Of a stretch of DNA of 60,367 nt, positions 49,153 through 59,835 are shown in pieces (the first letter of the stretch is position 1; each line of letters starts with the position of its first letter). A model generated the notes under the pieces. That model had not been told where the DNA came from. It ran no database searches and saw only the letters and a program-made list of their open reading frames with translations. Source of the DNA: Phoronis australis (Eukaryota; Phoronida; Phoronidae); NCBI GenBank assembly GCA_002633005.1, contig NMRA01000057.1, positions 244,469 through 304,835 on the forward strand, written 5' to 3'. Position numbers and translations under genes: made by a program.

Positions 49153-49734
49153 CTCCCCCCTTTTGTTAAGCCAAAAATTTACCTTATAAATATTTGGGCA
49201 ACTGTGCAATTCCCTGACAATACAAAGTTTCTGCAGGTGATCATTATACAATTGTACGAGATATAAAGTGTAAACAGTAATAAAACAAAAGAAGTCGTCA
49301 GTCTCCAAATAATCATCAAACAAGTTAACAAACCAAACCTCACAACCACTCTAAACTACTGCAATTAAACGAATACAATGAAATCACACACATATAGTAT
49401 GTTTCTGTCACCAAACCTAACTTTATAACAACCCCTTATTACATAAACAAATATACTTTATATCTATTAAAATTATAATTATGTTATAGTCCCCCTCAAA
49501 CCAAATCTACCAAAATATTTCATATCATAACTGATTAACTAACGTGAAGGTGCCACCCCAAACTAAACTAACTGAAGGGGGTGGACCTTTGGCGTGCGGT
49601 AGAAGTCTGCCGCCAACAGACTTTCAGGGACGTCGGCCACCGCTACAGGCATGCGTCTCGGAGGGCGTCCCCCCAACTCCACCTCCAAGCAAAATATACC
49701 AACTACGTCGGCTGTACGGCCCTGGTTGGCGTAT

Positions 49735-49971
49735 TTAACTTGGGCGTACTCTACTCCCATCGCGCGTGAGCCGCCCCACGCCTGACTTGCCCTGGATCCC
49801 CTCGAACGCACGGTTCCGTGAATACCAGACCCCAGCGAAGTCGTTTAATGACAGGACCGTCATATCTGCGGTCAGGTCCACACGGAACATGATCCATTCG
49901 CCGTCCACTGACGCATCCAGTCGTACCGCCGGCAAAGTTTTGTATACAACTTCCTGTTGCTGAGCTGCCAT
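49735..49971 (-). CDS. Small ORF of the LTR element, unknown
   Basis: 79 codons starting MAAQQQEVVYKTLPAVRLD, ahead of the polypurine tract. It shares the M-A-x-QQQ opening with the upstream ORF but is otherwise unrecognised. A neighbouring frame (49563-49811) overlaps it. Function unknown. Confidence 0.35.
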   Translation of the reverse strand: MAAQQQEVVYKTLPAVRLDASVDGEWIMFRVDLTADMTVLSLNDFAGVWYSRNRAFEGIQGKSGVGRLTRDGSRVRPS

Positions 49972-50127
49972 TGTTGATCGTGCTCCTGTTATAGTTCCAT
50001 ATTTTATATATCTATATATATTGTATGATGACTCTGAATGTTAATAAGTACTACCTTTATCGTCAACCACCCATGTATTGTAGTCTTTAGTGCAAGGGTT
50101 GGTAGTACTACTACTGATTGTCTGAAT

Positions 50128-50866
50128 TCACACGGAGGCCTCCTCATGGCCCACTGCAATATCTGGATCCAAGACCGGATACATACGCCGAACGAACTGC
50201 TTCATTTCGATTGGTCTGCCATTCCACTGGGCCGGTATGGTCGGGCTGTCGTCAGCACTGGGTTTCTCCCCAGCCGGCGACGTCCGTTGGGCGTCGTTCC
50301 GTGCACTCATAAGTGCCAACTCAGGCGGTGCATTGGCAACCGGGCGCTTATCACTGGTTAACACAGGCTGATACTGTTTAAGCATGGCACGTGCAATTTG
50401 TCTACATCTCAAGAAAACAATCAACCCCAAAATCAAAAGCGATGCTGCTATTCCCAGAGCGACATATAACCAAAATTCGTTATCGGGGGTCCATGGTTTC
50501 CGGATTTCTAGTTCACGTAAATCAGTGACTAAATTGTCCAGGGGAATTTCGGGTAAGTGAGCAAGGCGAGGCAGTATTTTCACCTCCACGTGTTTAGGAA
50601 AAGCTACTACATAGGGAGACCACATCGCAAAGGATTCCTCCCGATCTTTGATATGCAATTAGGATTTGTTTCCTGGGATCCATGTTGGGAAAAATTACGG
50701 CCACCTTTTCTATCTCACTCACCCAGGCTCGCAACCCGGGGATATTTGACGCCAATGACGATTCGCTCATGGAATTCATAGCATCGGTAACATCTCTGGT
50801 GAAATTACCAGCAAGTCCCGTTAAAAATTCGGCTAAATCTACAGTAGCTTGTTGCTGATGTGCCAT
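50128..50866 (-). CDS. Membrane-protein ORFs of the LTR element (frameshifted pair)
   Basis: Two overlapping frames, 50594-50866 (starts MAHQQQATVDLAEFL) and 50128-50658, read as one protein broken by a frameshift near 50650. The first part is amphipathic. The second has a single strong membrane segment (LYVALGIAASLLILGLIVF) followed by a basic RCRQ stop-transfer and a ~90-residue polar tail. Ectodomain, one membrane span and a cytoplasmic tail recall the C-terminal part of an envelope-like protein, but I recognise no specific family. It begins right after the primer-binding region. Confidence 0.5.
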
Positions 50867-50992
50867 ACTGCTGAGTGATCAGATTATGCTAACTATAAAA
50901 CTTCTTAGATATCTCGTCTCGTTCACGATAAAGTCAGTCTCAAAACGCAAACACGAGGTAGAATCCGGGCGCAAGGCACCAAAAAGGACCCG

Positions 50993-51806
50993 TGTGGTAT
51001 ATCAATGCGTGTTGTGGCCGATAAATGGCGCGCACGTGGTAATGAGTAAAACAACACACGAATACTTTAACAATAGAATACGTCTATTAATTTGCAGCGT
51101 TGTGATTTACAAATTATAGATTACAATAAGTTGTGAGACTGACGACTAACTGATTGAGACAAGATATCCCTACTAGAAAACTTCTAATCAACAGTGCCAC
51201 TGGTTCCCGTAGCTACCGCACACGCTAACACAAAATAAGTCACAACAGAACTAACCCTCCAGAACAATCACTAGCCGGTTCAAATTGACTTAACAGGCCG
51301 AGACCAACGCCCGTGATCAATGTCTATACCTCAGTGGTCCTTTTCCCCTTGACTTTTTGGTCACAGAAGTTGTTCGTCTGGCCCCGGCTTCGTCTCAGAA
51401 GTCTGAAGTTATCTTCCAGCTCTGGAGTCGTGCCTCGTAGTCTGAAGTTTTGATCTAAGGTGGATCCAGTCTGCCCTGGTCTCGAGGGCCAGTGCTTTAA
51501 ATACTAAACTAAGTGGCATCACGGATGGACCCACTGTGTATGTATATATATGTCCATCTCTATATGACGAGCTGAATATAACGAACTAACTGACCACGCG
51601 ATGGACTCACTCTGCATGTACATATATGTCCATCTCCCCATAACTCAAAATTCTAGCATAGCTGCTACTATTCCTGTATTATTGCATAACTGCCTCTATT
51701 CCTGGGTTTTCAACATCAGAGTACTATTCCTGGATTTAACTACCTCAGAGATAGCATATCCCCTGAAATTTATTGCACCTTGAGGGCATAGCCTTGTTAT
51801 ATTACA
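50993..51806 (-). repeat. 5' LTR of the 3.47-kb element
   Basis: 814 bp, partner of 48339-49152. The adjoining plus-strand sequence at about 50959-50980 reads like a tRNA 3' end (GAATCCGGGCG, CAAGGCACCA), i.e. the complement of a primer-binding site of unusual clarity. Confidence 0.9.
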
Positions 51807-52110
51807 CTAGATGGTCATTGTCATCTGAACACCCTTTGGATAACAAGGCAGATTTTGGATGCGAATTCCGCAGTGCAAATGGACATTTGATTTCAACAAG
51901 CTTAAGTCCATGACACACGATGCCACACCGTAATAGTCTCTTTGGACAACTTCAACGCAAAGAAGTCTTCTTTCGTTGACTCTGACGCCAGTCGATGGAT
52001 AGAGAACTTGGACAGGTCTGGCTATTTCCCCTTCTCAGGCATTTTTTTATCACATTCAACCATGTTGTGGAATGCTGCATCACACTGTGCCTCCTGAAAC
52101 AATAATAATA
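51807..52110 (-). pseudogene. YqaJ-type exonuclease fragment, copy B, N-terminal piece
   Basis: It resumes YqaJ homology after the LTR element (LVEIKCPF) and extends further upstream than copy A. From an acceptor at about 52094 (GTTTCAG) it reads EAQCDAAFHNMVECDKKMPEKGK, a stop, then PDLSKFSIHRLASES, then a frameshift into the VEIKCPF frame. The gene is broken. Confidence 0.65.
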
Positions 52111-52306
52111 CAATTGACATATTAAATAAGCTCATAGGTGGTGATGACAACTGTAATGCCTACTACAACCGAAAGGTATGCAGTTCAAATACCACAAATC
52201 AAAAGCTCACTGACTATGATGACTGTGCCACCTACATGTGCTCATTCTAAGAATATTTTAAAATACAAAGATGGTCGAAGCAATGAATGCCCGAAACATT
52301 GTGCCA

Positions 52307-52405
52307 ATCTAAATGAGGAAATGGTTACTTACAGGGGGTGAGAAGCAGGTTTCGGCTAAGAATAAAATGCATCAAACTGTTCCTCAAAATAGGGTACTCC
52401 TGTAT
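52307..52405. repeat. Conserved 100-bp block, copy B
   Basis: Pair of 47066-47170 (AAATGAGGAAATGGTTACTT to GGGTACTCCTGTA). Confidence 0.85.
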
Positions 52406-52423
52406 GCGAGTATTGAACATCTC

Positions 52424-53743
52424 TCATAACCTAGAAAATCTTTCACAAAACAACAAATAGTCTCGCAGTGTTTCCATTCGCTCTTCACTATCTGGAGGCA
52501 ATGATTTCCACTGAGCCATGAGTTTGCCCAAATTTTTGCATTTACCCACTTTACACGTTCGAATTGCATAATATGTGTCAACATTTACCTTCTTGCACCC
52601 AAATTTAGCTTCACGTTTATTTAAAGACAGTTTCTTTGTGGATACAACTTTTCTGGACTTTCTGAAATGTCTTTTGTGAAGCTTTACAGATTTGGTGACC
52701 CGGTACTGTAAGCTTGGAAATTTCAAAATGTTCTCTGTCATATCAGACAAGCCAGTAGAAAGAGTATCTCTTATGTACTCATATTTGACCACATCATAAC
52801 TTCGCATGAATGCCTGTTTCACATTTTGAGTAATTTTTGGACTTCTTATCAAACAGCACCTCTTATCTTTTTGTGGAACGGCCCTTAATTCCTCCAGGCA
52901 CAGTGCGTGTAACACTTCCACCATTTGCTTCTATCAATTGTTGAAGTGGATCCTGATTGTATTTGGTACCACCTAATTTAGGTAAAGTTCCACTCAGGAA
53001 AAACATTCCAGCAAAACACTTTTGCTGACGGTGATTCTGTACCGGTGAACCAGCAGCTTCGAGTTGGGCTTTTTCATTTGCTTTGAGCTCGCACTCATTT
53101 GACGATGATGGGCAAAATCCTAACTGAGCTTACATCTCAACAGCCAGCCACGAACATATTTCTGGATTAGAGATACGGAGGTGTGTTCTCGGATGTAAGC
53201 TAAAAAGCAGCATGGAATGTTCTTGCACTTTCCTGCCCGGACAACCTGAGGAGGACCGCCACCACTTAAAGCATTTCTGCGTGGAGGAGTGGGAACAGAA
53301 TGTCCATTCACCTGGTCTGAATTTTTCTCAAGAGAGTGAGATGCAATTTTTCCACTCATAACATCGTTTTGCAGACGGGGCCACATGTTCAGCATGACTG
53401 CCTTCAAAGGGTTTACATTGTTCAAACCACCGTGTCTAGTGGTATGGTTAAAATAATAATTACTATGCTGGTAGTTAAAATGTTCTGACCCTTCGGTGGA
53501 GAATCTGCAGACAGGTACCTGGAGCTGCTTCATAAAATAAGGGACGTAATCAACGAATTTCATCATATATGGAGTTAAACTGTTGGGCTGGTATCTAGAG
53601 CAGAACAATTGGTAAAATCGCTCTGCGTGGAACTTGTACTTAGTTATTATTTCCTCACTGTAGCAGCTGTTACTGCCTAGAGTTTCTGGTTCATTACGAA
53701 GTATTGTCCACATGACGAGAAAGCTTTGCCAAATAAGGCGCAC
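52424..53743 (-). pseudogene. Transposon-type gene with conserved core, IQ motif and BRCT domain
   Basis: Read on the minus strand. 53743-53120 is a 207-codon open segment with LTPYMMKFVDYVPYFM, RFSTEGSEHFNYQH and YYFNHTTRHGGL, ending in an IQ motif (IQKYVRGWLLR). A frameshift near 53125 leads to KANEKAQLEAAGSP and then a BRCT start (CFAGMFFLSGTLPKLGG, LQQLIEANGG). A second frameshift near 52910 leads to the BRCT C-terminal half (CCLIRSPKITQNVKQAF, VVKYEYIRDTL), followed by a Cys/Lys-rich tail (FGCKKV, CKVGKCKNLG) ending at 52424. The core segment resembles repeated invertebrate transposon genes that I cannot name precisely. The domain order and strand match the YqaJ fragment downstream, so they may be one element. 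Confidence 0.6.
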
Positions 53744-53751
53744 AACATCGG

Positions 53752-54110
53752 CCTCTCAATATTCAGTCACGATTCAGTCACCTTTCAGTCACATTTACAG
53801 CGTCTTTTCAGTCATGACTGAAAAATGACTGAACACTCCACTCATACTTCAGTCATGCCTGAACTATGATCTGCACAACATATGAGAGGAATCAGTCACT
53901 TTTCAGTCAATTCATTTGCATAATTGGGACGTGACTGATTGATTCAGTCATGACTGGATTGTGACTGAATAATCAGTCACATTTCAGTCAGCTCATTTAA
54001 ATAATGGAGACATTGACTGGATATTGACTGAATAATCAGTCATATTTCAGTCAACTCATTCAGTAATCTGGACATTGACTGAATAAATAGTCACATTTCA
54101 GTGACATTGT
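53752..54110. repeat. Palindromic TCAGTCA/TGACTGA array
   Basis: About 20 copies of TCAGTCA or its complement in ~360 bp, often as TCAGTCATGACTGA, within degenerate ~75-bp units (AATCAGTCACATTTCAGTCA, CTCATTTNNATAAT, GACATTGACTG). It lies immediately upstream of the BRCT-type transposon gene, so it could be the element's subterminal region. Confidence 0.8.
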
Positions 54111-55461
54111 GTGCTATTCTGAAGAATGCACAAACAGGTGTAGGTTGCATTATTTGAAAATTAGAGAAAACGTATATGGATGCAAACCAAACTGCAAATT
54201 TCTGCATTTGCACTGTACAACAGAAGTGTGAACAGTTTACCTCTAACCACTTTAGTAGACAAAATAGAACATGCAGATTTTCAAACACAAAATGCTGTAC
54301 AAACTATATATAAACACATGGATGGAACCTTAACTCAAAACACGAGAAGATTACGCCTTTGAATGAAATTCATGTTCCTGGCTGTAACAACCAAAAATTA
54401 GTTACAAATAACAATAAAATTAACACCAAACAGATGGTCTCACAACTAAACTATAAATATGAGCATGGTTGTCTATGGTGTGGTGTATGGACATGACAAC
54501 TGATTACGAACATAAAATGCCAGAAAACAACACTAACATAACCCTGTTGTTTCTGTTAAGGATTTTTGTTTTTCACTCATGCAGCAGCTTTCGAAGCTGT
54601 TTTCTCTGTATCTGCAAAAAAGCATGTGACAAACTCCACAGGAAGTTAACTCATTTGCTACATTCTTGTATATCGTTTTTTTTATAAATCATTTGAGACC
54701 ATAGTGTTGTCAAATTGCCCCTATTATCCCATGGGGTATTCACATGATCGACACAAAATATCCAACATCCAGAAATGTCCATGAAAAAAAATTCCGTCTG
54801 TCTTAACTCGACTAACTTGCACAACAGAATTAGATTCTTGGTCAAATGAAAGGTGCTTTTTTTCCATTGCTCTAGAGAGCGTCTATCTGAAATTTTAGGT
54901 ATTAAGTTGTTCTAACATTTGAAATTTGGTGGATATCTCAATTTGCGGTGGAACTCTTAATATTTCACAAGTCAACATCCAAGAATCTTCTTTTTCTGAT
55001 AGCACTTTTTCGATGAAATGGCCCGAGTTATACTTGCGTTCACTGCGCCTCGGGTGGACGAATCCAGTTTATTTGCCATTATCCAGTCTGAAAACAGGAA
55101 GTCTTCACATGTACAATAGGTTAACAACAACTATAGCATTGCTTATGCTCAGTGCTCCATTAATAATTATGCATACAAAACGTTCCTCAACACGAGACAA
55201 TAAAGTGTAACAAATTACAGACTATAAGCACAATGCAAAGTTTCATGGTTATGTTCTATCACATGAAAGTTAAAGCATCGTGATATTAATAAGGTAATGT
55301 TCAGGTTATTTAACAGTCACCAAGATGTCCTTTGGAAGGGCATGTCAAGGTTTTAAAAAATGTTGCACTTCTTTGACAGACCAGTGGTAAATTGAAAATC
55401 AACTATGCTTAATAGTAAAGGTAAGAATAGTTCAAGCAGCAATCGTAACAACTATACTCAC
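54111..55461. other. No gene recognised
   Basis: AT-rich DNA; short open segments (54926-55210 plus, 54651-54845 minus) lack splice signals or family features. Confidence 0.4.
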
Positions 55462-55990
55462 TAACTGCTATCTGCAGGAGGTTCCTGTCAATGTTTTCCC
55501 TTGATGACGCGTTTCGGAAGAGTATTGACAACATCTTCCGTCTCATTGACGGCCCACTATGGCTGACGTTTTTCAGACAGGCCACCTGATCCTGGTGCAA
55601 ATATGCACCCTGGCCGATTGGAGTCATCTGAAATAATTGTTGTTTATGTTACGTATACAAGTTTGTATATTAATTTAAGAACACCAAATCGTTTGCAGTT
55701 TAATTGCCCTTAATTCAACAGGTGTTGAGGATGGATTTTCCAACCTGTGGATGTCCTTTTAGGAAGCAGATATGACTGAAAAGAAAGCTCAGATTTTTTC
55801 TTCGCCTCACGTACTCTTCAGAAGGAATAATTCCTGGGAACAACCGCCGCAGTTCTCGCAGAAGACTTTTTCCCTTAAAATTTTCAGATAAATTATGTAG
55901 TTGGTCTGCCGAAATATTGACCACTGAAGAATAAGTTGCTTTAACACACTTGTCAATAATATCTCTATTGAGTCCGTAGAACATTCAGTG
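55462..55990 (-). CDS. Two exon-like segments, possibly BEN-domain-like
   Basis: 55462-55627 is flanked by a clean acceptor (TTATTTCAG) and donor (GTGAGT). It reads IGQGAYLHQDQVACL and MRRKMLSILF, in the style of a BEN domain. Upstream, an open segment from about 55970 to a GTGAGG donor near 55812 (LRELRRLFPGIIPSEEY) joins in phase 0. No start or further exons could be assigned. It may be part of a gene or of a transposon; the family call is tentative. Confidence 0.35.
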
Positions 55991-57850
55991 AACAAAGTAT
56001 GAAGAGACTGCAGTAAATGGAATATGATGTGCTATTACTTTGAAAAACAAATTAAATCATTGTTATATTCACTTCTTACAAATCTTAGCAGCTTAGCTTC
56101 CCGATTGCAAACAACAGGGGACTGTGTGCCCACGGCACTGTCTAATGACAACAACAAGATGTCGTACAGTTTTTTTACATACAGCCTTATTACCATAATT
56201 GATGACTTGTAAAACTGTTAGTAAACCAACAACCCAAATGTGAGAGCGTTCTTTTCTGGCCACATTTCCTTTAGTGCCAAATAAATAGCACGACTGCAGA
56301 TCAAATTTATGTTGGAGAAGGATTCGGTCAAACCGACTGAAGCCACGGTTTTTAACAACACATTTTATTTAACACTACAACGTTTAACAAATAGCAGAAT
56401 GCTTGTTTTTTAGTTTTCTTCTACGATCATCATCTCAGTAATTAATCCTCTCTTTATAGTAGCAAAGCTGATGTAGGGATATTTTGGCGTCTCCTATGGC
56501 TGTTGACATTCGCTGTCAATCTTGTATAATGTGTGTTCCGTAGTTATTACGGTGCTGCAAACGTTCATGGCGTGTTGGTTTTCAATGAAAATACCACATT
56601 ACAATGAACTTACTTTTCATTATTTGCATTATTATCCAGTGGCACGAACCATTGTACCCCTGTCTATTTTTGAGATGGCACCATCACTACTTCCACTTGT
56701 CCATCTCAACTTTGGACCTGGTCGGTGGTTTCACTGCCAAAGTCTTTGCCCTAGCTTTCTTGAAGTCACGCTAACAACTAAAACATTAAACGTGGTCTAG
56801 CCCTGTCAGGTAGTGCCCTAGATACGCTTCAACCCAGCTGTTGAATCACCATTTCTTTCTGCTCTTCAGTCAATTGTTTGAGGGTTCTATCCCATTTTGA
56901 TGTACTTCATTTTTTGTAACATGTTGTGAATTGTCACACACTGCAACAGGTTCCTCCAGTATTGTGCTCACACTCTATCGTCTCTATCAGCTTTGTATCA
57001 GGTAGTACGTATGCAGATCCACAACTCTCTTTTCACTAAGCCTGCATTGTTTCTTTGCTTTCTATGGCATTTTTCTGCGTCGATCTTATGGCATTGACTC
57101 ACTTTTGTGGTGTATTGTTAATTATGGATACATACAGAACTGCACATGCCTGGCGGGAGATTCAGTTTGAGTGCACAACTTAGTGACCTTTCGCTTTGTT
57201 TTGTTGCTTTAAAACAAGTAGATCGCTAATCATGATAACAAAACTTACAATAGGTAGCATTCTATGTCAACACCTAAGACATAAGTTTCTGCACAACCTG
57301 CCCCAAAAGTTCAGCAATATCTGTTTGCTATCAAATCAGGGATGTTCTTGTGTCCATTGATTTGTAAACTATGTTCAGAACAATGTCCAAACTTCTTTTA
57401 CATATATTCACAAAGAATATCCTCTTTCAAAGCGCTTCTTGATCGAAAGCCTCACTCTAAGAATCATCACTAGAACCATTGTCACATTCAGCATCACTGT
57501 CTTAAAGTTAGGCAATAGCAACTAAAAATTAGCCTTACAATGTTTTCTAATAAGTCATTTCATTCTTTTAACAGATCTGTTGCACGTTCGACATCATAGC
57601 ATGTTTTGGGATGTACCAAGTTGACTTTCTTCTTGGCTTCAGTTAGATGAGAATTATTTTGAAATGGGACTAACATATACTACCTGCTTTGATATGCAGA
57701 GTCTCCTAGCAGATGGTAATTTCGTGAATCCCCGATGTGGCATCCAGGACATCATTTTCCGGGCTAGGCGGCAGTGCTCTCAATGAAGATGTCACCATGG
57801 CTGTCTCACATAAGTTCTTCAAAATAATCCTGTACACCAACAAATCTTTT
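55991..57850. other. No gene recognised
   Basis: No coding exon with both splice sites and a recognisable family. The 92-codon plus-strand frame at 56522-56800 has no supporting features. Confidence 0.4.
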
Positions 57851-58042
57851 TTATAGATTGAAAAGACAAGTTTTCCACAGAGAATTAAAATCTTCTACAG
57901 AACTACCATAGCGTGTTTTCACGTTCATTTTTACACCGTCAAGCTTGGACAGATCCAACTTGTTTGTTCTCCTGTACCCTGTTGCTGCGTCAACTTGAGA
58001 TTCATCTTGAATGAATGTCCTGTCTATGAGGATGCCAGTCAT
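57851..58042 (-). pseudogene. Possible distant gypsy protease-RT linker fragment
   Basis: The 63-codon frame has LDLSKLDGVKMNVKTRYGS, which resembles VDLSGCDDGVKINV of the gypsy fragments at 44.2 and 47.5 kb. The match is short, so this is a weak call. Confidence 0.3.
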
Positions 58043-59835
58043 TTGTCATGCAGCAAAGTTCACTGGTTGCCTGCTTGTTGATGATTTTGCTGAAAAGAAT
58101 CCACATAACAATAACAGTCAGTGATGAGTCCCCACGTCTGTCATTTATTGCTTAGTTTTAAAAAAGTGGCGAATGTAACTAATATTTTTTAATTTATAGT
58201 AATGTGTTGCAGTCCCGTATGATGACACTGGTTGAAAGCTGCTCTTTTGCGTCACTGGAGCTGATGTTTCTTCGATTTCTTTCTTTAAAATGTGCAAGGT
58301 GATGTCCACTTTTTGTTTAAGCCTCGACAGCTGTGTCCTGAGCTCTACTGCTCAAGACAGCAGTTTCGTAGTCGTCAAGTGACGTTATACTATACGTGGC
58401 AGGATTTGAAAATGACAGAGCTGATGTACCCGTGAGTCCCTTACTCGTGTTATCATCTGGCTAAATGAACATGTGCCTTTCTTGGGTGACATTGGTGGAA
58501 ACAGCATTAAATTCATCTACCATGTCTTGATCGAAAATCATTTTGAAGGTGCTGTTCGTGATTTCTTACTACTACCAGCGGTATACGTAATATTTAATTT
58601 ATAAAGGTATAGATAGAATAAAGGCGTTAGGTAAGTCGTGTTGGGAATTCTTAAAAAGAATACAAAAGATTACATGTCGTTTAGACTGTGGCTTTCTGCA
58701 CATGATCATGCAATTGGGATTAATTGCTCAGATATGTGACAAAGATATACTGTAGATTTGAGTCATAAATCACATAGAACACACAAGCATAATTGTATGA
58801 AATGAAATTATTGGCATTTTGTCATCAGTTTAGAGAAGGAAATATAATATTAACTTCTAAAATTGCACGTTTGCGAACAAAGAAATTATGAACATAGTTA
58901 ACATAATAGGTCAGTCAAAGTTATTTCACCGCCTTTCCATTTTCCTTTGAAAGGTTTATGTCAAGGCAGAAGTCGTCAGTAGAAGACAACTAGGCAACTC
59001 CCTAAGTCTATCATGGTTCAGTACCATAATGCAGTTACTTCCAAGGAGATGTTGCCTTTTTGCATACTTCTTTAATAGAGGCAGAATCTAAAACTAATAC
59101 TGATTGAATAGCGTATTTAGTGTCAAGCAGTACATCTACCTGTAATTCAGTCAGTTATATTGATGTACTCCTAGCTTATGGGGTACAAGGAAAAATTCGG
59201 TTCGGCTGTGTATGAGGTGGTTCGTAGGAACAACAAGAGATGAGTTTTGACTAGTATGTTGAAGACTGCAAAATGTTACATGAGGAGACACAACTCCCAA
59301 TGCGGAAAAAACAACTACTAATCAACTCATTAAAGTACTACATGAAATACAAGTGAAATATATAGAGAGGTTAGAGAAACACTGATTAACTAGTCAAATA
59401 AGACGAACAAATAAAGATGCACTATGCTGACAAACAAACAGTTCTAGGAATAGGAAGTATTACTAATCCTCCACTCTAAAAATGTGGAAGTAAACAACAG
59501 AAAGTTGAGTAATACGGTGACTAAACTAAATGGTGCAAAAACATAACACATTGTGCGACATAGCTAAACAAAAATTGATCCATGTATCAGGTTTTCTCAT
59601 TCCCCTAAATTTATGTACCTTTTGACAATGAAGTCCTAAACACCTTTTGGTCAGTATTTATACACATTTACAAAGGTATTGTGATTTACAGCACTATATT
59701 TAGTTATCACAATCCTCAATATGACCTTCAGTAAAGAAAAAACAGACATGCAGTCTAGTCAACACTTGGGAATACCCAGCAAAACTATTAAAATGCCACA
59801 GAAAGTCAAGCCAACTCACAGGAAAACCCATTTTT
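58043..59835. other. No gene recognised
   Basis: AT-rich non-coding DNA without visible repeats or coding exons. Confidence 0.45.

Larger units (their letters stand above)
48339..51806 (-). mobile_element. Young 3.47-kb LTR element lacking pol
   Basis: Two 814-bp LTRs (48339-49152 and 50993-51806) differ by only about 20 substitutions and no indels by eye. Read on the minus strand they begin TGTAAC and end CCACA. A perfect polypurine tract, AAAAGGGGGGAG, abuts the left LTR inside. A primer-binding region beginning TGGTGCCTTGCGCCCGG lies about 10 bases inside the right LTR, so the element runs on the minus strand. The 1.84-kb interior has three minus-strand ORFs and no RT, integrase or gag. 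The flanks CCAG/CTAG are a 4-bp target duplication with one change, and the empty site is visible in the duplicate block at 46005-46020. Confidence 0.9.
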
